NCBI GenBank assembly: GCA_964389305.1
Contig: CAYMEK010000005.1
Location: 27,637-91,636, forward strand
Length of the DNA stretch: 64,000 nt
Reading direction: 5' to 3'
Origin: CAYMEK01 sp964389305
GTDB lineage: Bacteria; Spirochaetota; Spirochaetia; SZUA-6; DRHE01
Numbering within the stretch: position 1 is the stretch's first letter; the number at the start of each line of letters is the position of its first letter. The notes beneath the pieces are model-generated. The model searched no databases. It had not been told where the DNA came from and saw only the letters and a program-made list of their open reading frames with translations. Both the position numbers and the translations under genes were made by a program. Positions 15,620 to 23,982 of the stretch are shown here, piece after piece.

Positions 15620-16653
15620 GGCTGCACCCGCCGTCTCGCCGAGGCGACGATCCTGGCGATCAGCTCCCGGTAGCTCATTCCCGCCGCCCTGGCGATCATG
15701 GGCAGATCCGAGTGGGTGGGGTGCAGGCCCGCCAGTGGATTGAGCTCCATGATGCCGGGCCGGCCGTCTGCGTCCAGCCGTACGTCGACGCGGCCGGCGT
15801 CCCGACAATCCAGGGCCCGCCAGAGCTCCAGACACACCGACTCCGCCGCCCGGGCCGCCTCGTCGCGGGCCAGGCGGTAGTCCACCAGCCGGTCGCAGTT
15901 CTCCTTGTTGAGATAGGAATAGGCGCCCTGCTCACCCTGATCGCGAATGATCACCTCGAGCGTGCCGAGCACGGAGGCCCTGCCGCCCGTTCCCAGGATG
16001 CCCACTGTAAACTCCCGGCCCGGAAGATACTCCTCGACCAACACCGGCTGGCGGTAGCGCGCCAGCAGCTCCCGGCACCGCCGGGCCAGCGCCTCCGGCT
16101 CTTCTATCTTCGATGCCGAGGTGATCCCCTTGCCGGTGCCTTCGGCTACCGGCTTGGCGAAAAGCGGGTAGCGCAGCTCCAGCGCCTTCAGGCGCTCGGC
16201 CTGCAGGTCGGCCTCCTCCCGGATCAGGGCAAAGGCGGGGGTGGGCAGACCCAGATCCCGGATGATGCTCTTGGCCATGGCCTTGTGCAGGCTGACGGCC
16301 ATGACGCAGGGGTCGGAGAAGGTATAGGGAATGCGGTAGGCGTCGAGTAAGGCCGGGATCAACGCCTCCCGGCCCGGCCCGTACAGTCCCTCGGCGATGT
16401 TGAACACCAGGTCCCAGCGCTCCCCGGCGGCCAGGCGGCCCGTCAGCTCCCAGGCGTTGCCGATATGCTCGGGCCGGTGGCCCAGCTCGCTCAGAGCGGC
16501 GCCGATCGCCTCGATGGTGGCCGGGCTGTCGAATTCGGCCGTCTCCTCCTCGGTATAGCCCTGGGCCAGATAGCTGCTTCTCAGATCGTAGGTCAACCCG
16601 ATTGCCAGGCCGGCCGCAGGGGCGGTGCTTTCTCGATCGTATTCACCTTTCAT
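15559..16653 (-). CDS. Ddl-like ATP-grasp ligase A
   Basis: A 364-residue ATP-grasp protein resembling D-alanine-D-alanine ligase: GERWDLVFNIAEGLYG in the N-terminal domain, the ATP-binding lysine strand LFAKPVAEGTGKGI, VLVEEYLPGREFTVGIL and the metal-binding C-terminal IMELNPLAGLHPTHSDLP. Such enzymes activate a carboxylate as acyl-phosphate and couple it to an amine. True Ddl is unlikely because the gene is the last of a four-gene coupled operon with a lysine 2,3-aminomutase relative, another ATP-grasp ligase and a GNAT enzyme. The ATG overlaps the GNAT stop (ATGA). The acid and amine substrates are unknown; a beta-amino acid is a plausible nucleophile. Confidence 0.85.
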   Translation of the reverse strand: MKGEYDRESTAPAAGLAIGLTYDLRSSYLAQGYTEEETAEFDSPATIEAIGAALSELGHRPEHIGNAWELTGRLAAGERWDLVFNIAEGLYGPGREALIPALLDAYRIPYTFSDPCVMAVSLHKAMAKSIIRDLGLPTPAFALIREEADLQAERLKALELRYPLFAKPVAEGTGKGITSASKIEEPEALARRCRELLARYRQPVLVEEYLPGREFTVGILGTGGRASVLGTLEVIIRDQGEQGAYSYLNKENCDRLVDYRLARDEAARAAESVCLELWRALDCRDAGRVDVRLDADGRPGIMELNPLAGLHPTHSDLPMIARAAGMSYRELIARIVASARRRVQPYAREGLSPASVPSSSSILV

Positions 16654-17183
16654 CGCAGTTCCTTGACATAGATGACCTTGGCATCCCCGCAGTCGTAGAA
16701 ATCCGAAATCGAGGCCTCCTGCCGGTAGCCCCGGCGGAGGTAGAACTGGCGGGTGGGCTCGTAGCGGGCGCGGCTGGATGTTTCCACGTACATCCTTGTC
16801 CCGCCCATCCGCAGCGCTTTCAGCTCGCTTTGGGCCAGGAGCAGCGTACCCAGTCCGCGCCCCCGGCAATCGCCCTGCACGGCGATCCAGTACAGGTCGA
16901 AGGAGGAGCGCGTGCAGGCGATCGGTCCGAAGCAGCTGAAAGCCACGGGCTGTCCCGGAGGTGAATCGGGATCGGCGAACAGGAAGTGATAGCCGCTCGC
17001 CTCGCCGTGCTCCAGACGCTCCCTCACCAGCTCCGCCACCACTTCGATCTCGGCGGTGCTGAAAAAACCGGTGGCGACGGCGATTCGGCGCACCGCCCGC
17101 TCGTCGCCGGGAAGCACCCGCTCCCTCAAGGCTACCTTGATTTCCGGCGCCGGAGAGAACACCTTTACAGCCGCGGCGCTCAT
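16650..17183 (-). CDS. GNAT-family N-acetyltransferase
   Basis: A 177-residue GNAT protein. The acetyl-CoA pyrophosphate loop is CRGRGLGTLL, preceded by the beta-4 strand SFDLYWIAVQ and followed by TRQFYLRRGYRQE, the usual C-terminal substrate half. It starts in the ATGA overlap with the upstream ATP-grasp gene and ends in the same overlap with the downstream one, so it belongs strictly to the operon. In archaeal and bacillar abl loci a GNAT acetylates beta-lysine made by an aminomutase; by analogy this one may acetylate the beta-amino acid or the peptide built from it. Protein acetylation remains possible. Confidence 0.85.
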   Translation of the reverse strand: MSAAAVKVFSPAPEIKVALRERVLPGDERAVRRIAVATGFFSTAEIEVVAELVRERLEHGEASGYHFLFADPDSPPGQPVAFSCFGPIACTRSSFDLYWIAVQGDCRGRGLGTLLLAQSELKALRMGGTRMYVETSSRARYEPTRQFYLRRGYRQEASISDFYDCGDAKVIYVKELR

Positions 17184-18364
17184 GTCCGCCCCGCCCCGGC
17201 CCGGGCGCCTGAAACCGGTACCCGGCGCCTTTGCCGGGCGCCGGAGAGGGCGGCGGCCAGGATCCGCTTCACCAGATCTTCGTATTCCAGTCCCGCCCGG
17301 CAGGCGGCCGCAGCCAGCCCGGCGTCCGGGGAAAGGCAGGGATTGGGATTGACCTCCAGCACCCACGGCCTCCCTCCAGTATCCACCCGGAAATCCACCC
17401 GGGCATAGCCGCCGACGTCCAGCTGGACGCAGCTCGCCGCGGCCAGCCGGCGCAACTCCCGGAGCAGCGGCTCGTCGGAGGCCTCAAAATCGAAACGGCG
17501 CAGGGTATGCCGGTAGTCGAAAGAGGAAGGGTCCCACTTGGCGGCGTAGCCCACAATGCGTGGCTTCTCCGGTGGGTAGTCCATGAACAGCATCTCCGCC
17601 GGCGGCAGCACCTCGAGGAGCTGCTGTCCGGCGATCTGCGCCGGGAGAAGCGACAGGTTGAACTCCCTTCCGTCCACGTAGGACTCCACGAAGAGATCCG
17701 GCGGCCCCGCCGTCCCCTGGCCGCCCGGCTCTGTGGCGAGGAGCGCAGACTCGCAGCCTGCCGGCGGTCCAGGCTCTGCTTTCGGCCCTGCGTCCGTCGC
17801 GCCGGTCGCCCGGTGCCCGATTTCCGCCGCTTCGGCCAGGTCGAGCAGATGCTCCCGCAGCCGTTCCCGGTCCATGAACACCCGATCCAGTCCCCAGGAG
17901 GCATTGTCCCAGACCGATTTCACTATATAGGGAGGATCGAAATCCGGCCCGGACGCCAAAGCCTCAGCGATGCTCGTCCAGGGGGCAGTGGCGATCCCGG
18001 CCTCTCGGAGCAAACGCTTGGCCAGCAGCTTGTTGGAGGCCAGGAACATCCCGGCCGGGCCCGTGCCCGTATAGGGGACGGCGAGAAAATCGAGCAGTGT
18101 GGTGGCCAGATAGAGCAGCCGGTCGTGTCCTTCAACCGACTCGACCAGATTGAACACGGCCAGGGGATGCAGCCTCCGGATTCTCGAAGCGGCGTCCCGG
18201 AGGTCCAGGGACAGGGCCACCGGCGCAGCCTCGTATCCGCCGCCTCGAAGCGCCCGGCAGACTGCCTCCACTTCCACCAGAACGTCCTGCTCGTCAGGCC
18301 GCGCGTCCGGCGGCACCCGGCCATGGAGAACCACTACTGTTTGGCTAGATCCCGGTGACGGCAT
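17180..18364 (-). CDS. Ddl-like ATP-grasp ligase B
   Basis: A 394-residue ATP-grasp protein, clearly a different subfamily from ligase A. It has PLAVFNLVESVEGHDRL, the ATP-site strand YIVKSVWDNASWGLD, ESYVDGREFNLSLL and the metal/ATP site PWVLEVNPNPCLSPDAG. An insertion of about 45 residues, rich in Gly, Pro, Ala and Glu, interrupts the central domain and looks disordered. Two distinct ligases in one operon suggest two successive amide or peptide bonds. The ATG at 18364 lies 7 bases after the kamA stop with only a weak GAGAG ribosome site, consistent with coupling. Longer in-frame extensions are the shadow of kamA. Confidence 0.85.
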   Translation of the reverse strand: MPSPGSSQTVVVLHGRVPPDARPDEQDVLVEVEAVCRALRGGGYEAAPVALSLDLRDAASRIRRLHPLAVFNLVESVEGHDRLLYLATTLLDFLAVPYTGTGPAGMFLASNKLLAKRLLREAGIATAPWTSIAEALASGPDFDPPYIVKSVWDNASWGLDRVFMDRERLREHLLDLAEAAEIGHRATGATDAGPKAEPGPPAGCESALLATEPGGQGTAGPPDLFVESYVDGREFNLSLLPAQIAGQQLLEVLPPAEMLFMDYPPEKPRIVGYAAKWDPSSFDYRHTLRRFDFEASDEPLLRELRRLAAASCVQLDVGGYARVDFRVDTGGRPWVLEVNPNPCLSPDAGLAAAACRAGLEYEDLVKRILAAALSGARQRRRVPVSGARAGAGRT

Positions 18365-18371
18365 GGAACTC

Positions 18372-19814
18372 TCAGCCCGAATGCACCGCCGTCTCGACGG
18401 CGGCTCGAAGGTTTCCGGTCGGATCGGGATAGCGGAAGATCTTGCCCTCGTAGTTGCGCAGCAGCAGGTCGTCCCCGTCCCTGCCCGCCAGGTATTCCGG
18501 GAGCAGGGGGATCTTCCCGCCGCCACCGGGGGCGTCGATCGCGTAGGTCGGGACGGCGTATCCGGTGGTGTGTCCCCGCAGCCCGGCGATGATCTGAAGC
18601 CCCTTCTCTACGGGAGTGCGGAAGTGGGCCGATCCCAGGATCGGATCGCACTGGTAGAGGTAGTAGGGTTTGACCCGCAGGCGCAGCAGGCCGTGGACCA
18701 GGGCCCTCATGGTCGGCACCGAATCGTTGATCCCCGAAAGCAGCACCGTCTGGCTTCCCAGGGGGATGCCGGCGTCGGCCAGGCGCGAGCAGGCCTCGGC
18801 GGTCTCCGCCGTCAGCTCCTCGGGATGAGTAAAGTGGATGCTCATCCACAGGGGATGGAAACGCTTCAGCAGCCGCACCAACTGGGCCGTGATGCGTTGG
18901 GGAAGAACAGCCGGAACCTTGGTCCCGATGCGCAGCAGCTCCACGTGGCGGATCTTGCGCAGCCTGCTCAGAAGCCAGTCCAGCTTTTCTTCGCCGAGGG
19001 TGAGCGGGTCGCCGCCGGATACGAGCACGTCCCGCACCCGCGGTGTGTTCTCTATGTAGTCGATCGCCCGCTGCCAGCGGCCCTTCAGCCCCGACAGGTC
19101 GTGTGCGCCGCCGATCATCCTCGAGCGGGTGCAGTAGCGGCAGTTGGTCGAGCAGAAGTTGGTGGCCAGGAACAGGACCCTGTCGGGATAGCGGTGCACC
19201 AGACCGGGAACAGGGCTGTCGGCATCTTCCCCGAGCGGGTCCTCGGCCTCGCCCGGAGAACGGAGACACTCGCCGTTCACCGGCACCACCGTCCTGCGCA
19301 GCGGCTGGGCGGGGTCCTGCGCGTCGAGCAGACTGGCATAGTAAGGGGTAATCGCCAGAGGCAGGGTCCCCTGATGCCGGAGGATGGCCGTCATCTCGTC
19401 CATGGTCAGCTCGAGAAACTCGGACAGCCGCTCCAGGCTTTTAATCCGGTTGCGCAACTGCCAGTGCCAGTCGTTCCACTCGGCCGCGGTTGCGCCCGGA
19501 AACATCCGGCGGCGGAAACCATCCGTCTGTGGGGAGATGGGGAATTTATAGCTCGAGCGGGATGATTTGGGGACTACGGTGGGGTGATGTTCATCGAAGG
19601 GAAAGCTGGACTGAAGCAAGGCACAGCGGTCCTGCCGGCTGCGGCCTTGTGGAGACGGCACAACCTGGACATCAGAACCAGATCTCTCAGGCTGTGGAGG
19701 CTCCACCTGGACGACCTCAACGAGTTTGCGTCCGGTGAAGGTGAGTTTTGAGGATCTTGGATTACGGTCCGGAGGTTCGTCCTCCTCAGTGGCACAACGT
19801 TGCTCTGTCTCCAT
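18372..19814 (-). CDS. kamA: Lysine 2,3-aminomutase-family radical SAM enzyme
   Basis: A 480-residue KamA-family protein. The radical SAM cluster motif is Cys221-STN-Cys225-RY-Cys228, and the PLP lysine is Lys434 in APGGGGKIPLLP. Asp390 (QCDPILG) and Asp427 (AIDAPGGG) match by spacing the two aspartates (293 and 330) that hold the lysine side-chain amine in the Clostridium enzyme, so L-lysine to L-beta-lysine is the best guess. An N-terminal extension of about 105 residues has no recognised fold and looks partly disordered; homology starts at MFPGATAAEWNDWHWQLRN. The ATG at 19814 has AAGGAG eleven bases upstream. First gene of the four-gene leftward operon. Confidence 0.85.
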   Translation of the reverse strand: METEQRCATEEDEPPDRNPRSSKLTFTGRKLVEVVQVEPPQPERSGSDVQVVPSPQGRSRQDRCALLQSSFPFDEHHPTVVPKSSRSSYKFPISPQTDGFRRRMFPGATAAEWNDWHWQLRNRIKSLERLSEFLELTMDEMTAILRHQGTLPLAITPYYASLLDAQDPAQPLRRTVVPVNGECLRSPGEAEDPLGEDADSPVPGLVHRYPDRVLFLATNFCSTNCRYCTRSRMIGGAHDLSGLKGRWQRAIDYIENTPRVRDVLVSGGDPLTLGEEKLDWLLSRLRKIRHVELLRIGTKVPAVLPQRITAQLVRLLKRFHPLWMSIHFTHPEELTAETAEACSRLADAGIPLGSQTVLLSGINDSVPTMRALVHGLLRLRVKPYYLYQCDPILGSAHFRTPVEKGLQIIAGLRGHTTGYAVPTYAIDAPGGGGKIPLLPEYLAGRDGDDLLLRNYEGKIFRYPDPTGNLRAAVETAVHSG

Positions 19815-19832
19815 TTTCTATGGGACTCCTTG

Positions 19833-19883
19833 GTTGTTGAAGGGTTCAAGGGAGCCTTCTCTCCCTTGAAGTCTTCGAACAAC
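19833..19883 (-). promoter_or_regulatory. Long stem-loop in the kamA leader next to the ribosome site
   Basis: TTCAAGGGAG (19845-19854) and CTCCCTTGAA (19861-19870) form a perfect 10-bp inner stem. It is extended by GAAG (19839-19842) with CTTC (19873-19876) and GTTGTT (19833-19838) with AACAAC (19878-19883). In the kamA transcript the structure ends directly before the AAGGAG ribosome site, and no T-run follows. It could control translation or be a transcript-stabilising element. Confidence 0.45.
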
Positions 19884-20040
19884 ACGTTGCCACCGAGGAG
19901 CAGCCCGGCAGGTCGTTGGCAGTGAAGTGCGCTCATGCTTCTCAACTTCTCCACTGGTATTATCAAGCCGAAATCATAGTATAATATACGAAAAAAACAA
20001 GAGGGAAATTAGCGATTTTACTAAATTTTTGGAGACGCTT

Positions 20041-21807
20041 ATGATTCGAATCAGGCGGGTATACAGCGCAGTTCTGGCCATGGATCGCGATACGATCGGC
20101 CAGGTACAGGACATCTTTCGCGGCAATTTCGCTTCGGTGGGCTCCTACGCCGAAAAGATACCCGAGCTCCTGGACAGGCCCTTCAAGTTCGGCTATCGCA
20201 CCATCCTGCTCGTTTCCCAGGGAGCGGGGGGGAAAGTAACGGGGTTTTCCCTGTTCTTCCACTTCCCGGAAATCAACAGTTCCCTGCTCGACTTCATCGC
20301 CACCCGCCCCGAAATCAAGGGAGGCGGGCTGGGCAGCGCCCTGTATGAGGCTACCAGGGACATGCTTCGTCACTTAGGTTCACGGGGCCTGTACCTGGAA
20401 GCCCTTCCCGACGACCCTGCGATTGTCAGGGATCCCGCCGAACTCAAAGAAAACCAGAGGCGTTTGAAGTTCTACGAGTATTATGGGGTCTTCCCCATCG
20501 TGAGGACCGCCTACGAGACCCCGATCGACGAGTCCCCGGCTCCCTTCCTTCTGTTCGACGGTCTCGGCCGCATCCGGCCTCTCGGGCGCCGGGAATGCCG
20601 GGCGGCGGTGCGCTTGATCCTGGAGCGGAAATACGCCGAGGTTGTGAGCCCTGAGTATATCGAGATGGTCGTGCGTTCCATCAAGGACGACCCGGTGCGT
20701 TTCCGCGAGCCGCGCTACCTCAGGGTCGAGACGCCGCGTGCTTCTTACCCGCAACGTCTCCAGCGGGAGATGGCTTTCATCGGATCTTCGGTTCACCGCA
20801 TTCACCACGTCCGGGAGCGGGGCTATGTCGAGCGACCGGCCCGCATCGAGATACTGGAGCAGGTTCTGAGCACTACCCCGTACTTCGACCGTTTGGAGCC
20901 GGGATCCCGTACGAACGGGGTCATAAGGGAAGTGCACGATCCGGATTTCGTAAGCTACCTGAAAACCGTCTGCGAGAAGCTGGCCCCGGCCCGTCCGGTC
21001 TACCCCTACGTTTTCCCGATCCGGCGTCCCGAGCGCAAGCCCAGGGAGCTGGTTATTCGCGCCGGATACTACTGCATCGACACTTTCACCCCTCTGGACC
21101 AGAACGCCTACCGGGCCGCCCGGGCGGCGGTGGAGGTGGCTCTGAGCGCTGGCGAGGAGCTGCTGCGAGGCCGGCCCGTAGCCTATGCACTATGCCGGCC
21201 GCCTGGTCATCACGCCGGCCGAAGGTTGTTCGGGGGTTTTTGCTATTTCAACAATGCCGCCGTCGCGGCCCACCGGCTGTCCCGGGAAGGCAAGGTCGCA
21301 GTCCTGGACATCGACTTTCACCACGGGAACGGCACTCAGGACATCTTCTGGAACCGGGCCGATGTCCTGACCGTCTCAGTGCATGGGCATCCCAACTACG
21401 CCTATCCCTACTTCTCCGGTTTCGCCGATGAGATCGGAGAGGGTTTCGGCCGGGGCTTCAATCGCAACTTCCCGCTGGCGGAAAACGCGGACGAGGCTCT
21501 TTATCTCGCCGCCCTCTCCAGGGCCCTGGAGCTCATCGAGCGCTTCAAGCCCCTTTTCGTAATCGTCTGTCTAGGGTACGACACCATGAGAGGCGATCCC
21601 ACCGGGTCATTCGGTTTGAGCGTCCAGGCCATGGAAACCATTGGCCGGCGGATTGCTTCGCTTCGCCGGCCGCTTCTCATCGTGCAGGAGGGAGGCTACA
21701 GCCTGCGCAACCTGAGAAGGGGCGCCCCGGCCTTTTTCCGGGGGATCTACCGGGAGCTGCTGTCGAGGGACCGCAGCAGTCGCGCGGCAGAGCAGCGCGG
21801 GCCTTGA
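20041..21807 (+). CDS. GNAT acetyltransferase fused to a histone-deacetylase/acetylpolyamine-amidohydrolase domain
   Basis: A 588-residue fusion. Residues 1 to about 230 are GNAT-like, with the acetyl-CoA loop KGGGLGSALY (93-102). The rest is an arginase-fold deacetylase of the AcuC/acetylpolyamine amidohydrolase type: REVHDPDFVSYL, the general-base pair His390-His391 in RPPGHHAG, zinc ligands Asp425 and His427 in DIDFHHGNG and Asp514 in GYDTMRGDP, and the transition-state Tyr553 in EGGY. All catalytic residues are present, so both acetyl addition and removal may reside in one chain. The ATG at 20041 follows TTTGGAGAC. It is divergent from the kamA operon across 226 bases that include a TATAAT at 19980-19985, and probably belongs to the same pathway. 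Confidence 0.87.
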   Translation: MIRIRRVYSAVLAMDRDTIGQVQDIFRGNFASVGSYAEKIPELLDRPFKFGYRTILLVSQGAGGKVTGFSLFFHFPEINSSLLDFIATRPEIKGGGLGSALYEATRDMLRHLGSRGLYLEALPDDPAIVRDPAELKENQRRLKFYEYYGVFPIVRTAYETPIDESPAPFLLFDGLGRIRPLGRRECRAAVRLILERKYAEVVSPEYIEMVVRSIKDDPVRFREPRYLRVETPRASYPQRLQREMAFIGSSVHRIHHVRERGYVERPARIEILEQVLSTTPYFDRLEPGSRTNGVIREVHDPDFVSYLKTVCEKLAPARPVYPYVFPIRRPERKPRELVIRAGYYCIDTFTPLDQNAYRAARAAVEVALSAGEELLRGRPVAYALCRPPGHHAGRRLFGGFCYFNNAAVAAHRLSREGKVAVLDIDFHHGNGTQDIFWNRADVLTVSVHGHPNYAYPYFSGFADEIGEGFGRGFNRNFPLAENADEALYLAALSRALELIERFKPLFVIVCLGYDTMRGDPTGSFGLSVQAMETIGRRIASLRRPLLIVQEGGYSLRNLRRGAPAFFRGIYRELLSRDRSSRAAEQRGP

Positions 21808-21850
21808 TCCCGCAGTCCGGCCGACCTGCCAGGGTTGAGCAGGATGAGGA

Positions 21851-22912
21851 TTACACCAATGGATTGTGCTCGTAAGCGTACAGCAGCATCTTCTCGGTTC
21901 TCTCCCAGCCCACGCAGGGGTCGGTTATGGACAGCCCGTACTTGAGCCGGCGGGGATCTCGAGGAATCTCCTGCCGTCCTTCGTGCAGGTTGCTTTCGAT
22001 CATGAAGCCGATGATCTCCCGGCATCCGGAACCGCGGGAGGCCATGATGCTGTGCAGCACCTCCTCCTGCCGCTCGGGCTTTTTCTCCGAATTGCCGTGG
22101 CTGCAGTCCACCATCATAGCCGGAAGGAATCCGGCTTCTTTCAGAAGCTCGGCCGTGTAGACGATGTCGGGCTTCCGGTAATTGGCCCCCGTACGGCTTC
22201 CGCGCAAAATGATGTGAGTATCGGTATTGCCCATGGTACCCAGCATGCTGGTTTTTCCCTCCTGGTCGATTCCGATGAAGTGGTGCGGATGCCGGGCCGA
22301 GGCCATGGCGTCGATGGCGATCTGAAGATTGCCGTCGGTTCCGTTTTTGAATCCGACCGGCATGGAAAGGCCGCTGACCATGTTTCTGTGAGTCTGGCTC
22401 TCTGTTGTACGCGCGCCGATGGCGGCCCAGCTTATCAAATCATCGATATACTGCGGCACGATAGGATCGAGCATTTCCGTGCCTGCCGCCAAGCCCATGG
22501 CAGTGATCTCCAGCAGCAGCTTGCGGGCCAGGGCCAATCCTTCCGAGATTTCGTAGCTTCCGTCCAGATGCGGATCGATGATCATTCCACGCCAGCCGAT
22601 GGTGGTGCGGGGCTTCTCGAAATACACCCTCATGAGGACATAGATCCGCTCCTGCACGCGCTCCTTCAATCGCTGCAGTCGCTCGGCATATTCTACCGCC
22701 GCCGCGTAGTCGTGGATCGAACAGGGGCCGACAACGGCGAGCAGGCGCCGGTCTGTTCGGGAGAGGATCTTCTTGATGGCCTGCCGCCCCTCGACTACCG
22801 TGGCCGCCGATGTCTCGGTCAAGGGATGACGCTGCTTCAGCGCCTGGGGACTGATAAGGGGATCGATTGAGCTTATACGCAGGTCACTGGTCTTGGTCAC
22901 TTGCTGCTCCAC
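21851..22912 (-). CDS. aroG: 3-deoxy-7-phosphoheptulonate (DAHP) synthase, type I
   Basis: A complete 353-residue AroF/G/H-type enzyme, which condenses phosphoenolpyruvate and erythrose 4-phosphate in the first step of the shikimate pathway. Visible motifs are VVGPCSIHD (metal-binding Cys), YFEKPRTTIGWRG (catalytic Lys), GSRTGANYRKP, VDCSHGNSEK (metal His) and IGFMIESNL (metal Glu). Length and the N-terminal LISPQALKQRHPLTE match the feedback-regulated bacterial family. The start is a GTG with no strong ribosome site. It stands alone, converging on the deacetylase fusion gene; no other shikimate gene is nearby. The isozyme (F, G or H) cannot be told. Confidence 0.93.
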   Translation of the reverse strand: MEQQVTKTSDLRISSIDPLISPQALKQRHPLTETSAATVVEGRQAIKKILSRTDRRLLAVVGPCSIHDYAAAVEYAERLQRLKERVQERIYVLMRVYFEKPRTTIGWRGMIIDPHLDGSYEISEGLALARKLLLEITAMGLAAGTEMLDPIVPQYIDDLISWAAIGARTTESQTHRNMVSGLSMPVGFKNGTDGNLQIAIDAMASARHPHHFIGIDQEGKTSMLGTMGNTDTHIILRGSRTGANYRKPDIVYTAELLKEAGFLPAMMVDCSHGNSEKKPERQEEVLHSIMASRGSGCREIIGFMIESNLHEGRQEIPRDPRRLKYGLSITDPCVGWERTEKMLLYAYEHNPLV

Positions 22913-23097
22913 GGCCGAACGGGGCTATAGTACCTCATTTTTGTCGGCCGTGTACAGACGAATCGCAAGCTCGGGGAAGAGGAGCCAGATCAGCCGAATC
23001 GACGGTCGTCCGGGCACCGCCTGCAGCTCGCTTTTTTCTTGACTTTGGTCCGAGTACTTCCTACCTTTTATCAGGAAACCGGCAGGAGGAGACATCT

Positions 23098-23430
23098 GTG
23101 GAGGGAAGATCTTCGTTGAACATGAGCGAGAACATTGTGGCGCTGATCGCCTACCTGTTCGGCTGGCTGTCGGGCCTGATCGTGCTGCTGCTGGAAAAGG
23201 AAAGCAAGTTCGTTCGCTTCCACGCCCTGCAGTCGCTGATATTCTTCGGCGCCATGAGCCTGATTCTGGGAATCCTGGGGCGCCTTCCCATGATAGGGTG
23301 GCTCCTGGCCGCGCTCGGGGGTATCGCTACCTTCGGCTTCTGGATTATTGGAATGGTGAAAGCCTACCGCGGTGAGCTGTTCCGGTTCCCTATTGTGGGG
23401 GATTTCGCCGCCTCCCAGATCAACGGTTGA
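23098..23430 (+). CDS. DUF4870-type small membrane protein
   Basis: A 110-residue membrane protein with the family pattern ALIAYLFGWLSGLIVLLLE, then SKFVRFHALQSLIFFG, and two further hydrophobic helices ending in GFWIIGMVKAYRGE. The family (Tic20-like or DUF4870) is widespread and has no established function. The GTG at 23098 is chosen because AGGAGG lies eight bases before it; a downstream ATG at 23122 has none. The gene stands alone, with no recognisable partner on either side. Confidence 0.75.
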   Translation: MEGRSSLNMSENIVALIAYLFGWLSGLIVLLLEKESKFVRFHALQSLIFFGAMSLILGILGRLPMIGWLLAALGGIATFGFWIIGMVKAYRGELFRFPIVGDFAASQING

Positions 23431-23982
23431 TTCGCATCCTCCGGACTCCGCTTCCGCCGGACCTGCGGCGGTAAGCAGCCCAGCCTGCCGATCCGAGCCA
23501 AGCCTTTTACAGGCGCGACCGGGAGGAAATAGCGCCTGGAGTTTCCTCAAGAACACCCCACCCCACGGTTGATATGGGGCCTGTCCGCACGAATAGAGCT
23601 CGCCGATAACCCATCGCAACAATGGTTGAGAGGATGATTCGGGGCTTCGTTTTACAACTCGCTATCTAAAAAAGACTTACAAGGAAACGTTTCAGGACGC
23701 CCGGTCAAGAGTTTATGCCGGTTGTCTACAGGGCCACGATTAGCAGCCCTGAAAAACAATAACATCGGGCCGAACTCAGGCGCGTTTTCTCCGGTCTCCG
23801 ACGGTTCCCCTGCCTTCTCGTTTTGGCACGGGAGTTGCTTCCTCATAGAACAGAAGGCAGACCGATGAAAAAACCGAATGCGAGAAGTCCGCCCAAACCG
23901 TATCAGTCGTATGTGCTTCTCGAATCGTTAAGGTAGTCTTAACGTTAGAAAACTACGAATGCTACTGAGGAGGAATATAAAG
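23431..23982. other. 552-base stretch without a convincing gene
   Basis: No conserved coding region or known RNA family was recognised on either strand. The only plausible small frame is 23865-23936, 23 codons starting MKKPNARSPP, with AGAAGG seven bases before its ATG; it could be a leader peptide but has no further support. The last 60 bases contain the palindrome listed separately and probably the promoter of the lipoprotein gene. Confidence 0.5.
23926..23944. promoter_or_regulatory. Palindromic element upstream of the lipoprotein gene
   Basis: CGTTAAG (23926-23932) and CTTAACG (23938-23944) are exact reverse complements around a 5-base spacer, 38 bases before the ATG of the lipoprotein gene. 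Symmetry and location fit a repressor or activator site. No matching copy was noticed elsewhere in the window. Confidence 0.4.

Noticed and set aside
17231..19565. Two long plus-strand frames opposite ATP-grasp B and kamA
   Set aside because: Arg/Gly/Pro/His-rich translations with no domain; the minus strand holds intact enzymes with catalytic motifs.
23652..23846. 64-codon minus-strand frame in the 23431-23982 interval
   Set aside because: No ribosome site, no homology and unremarkable composition; treated as non-coding.
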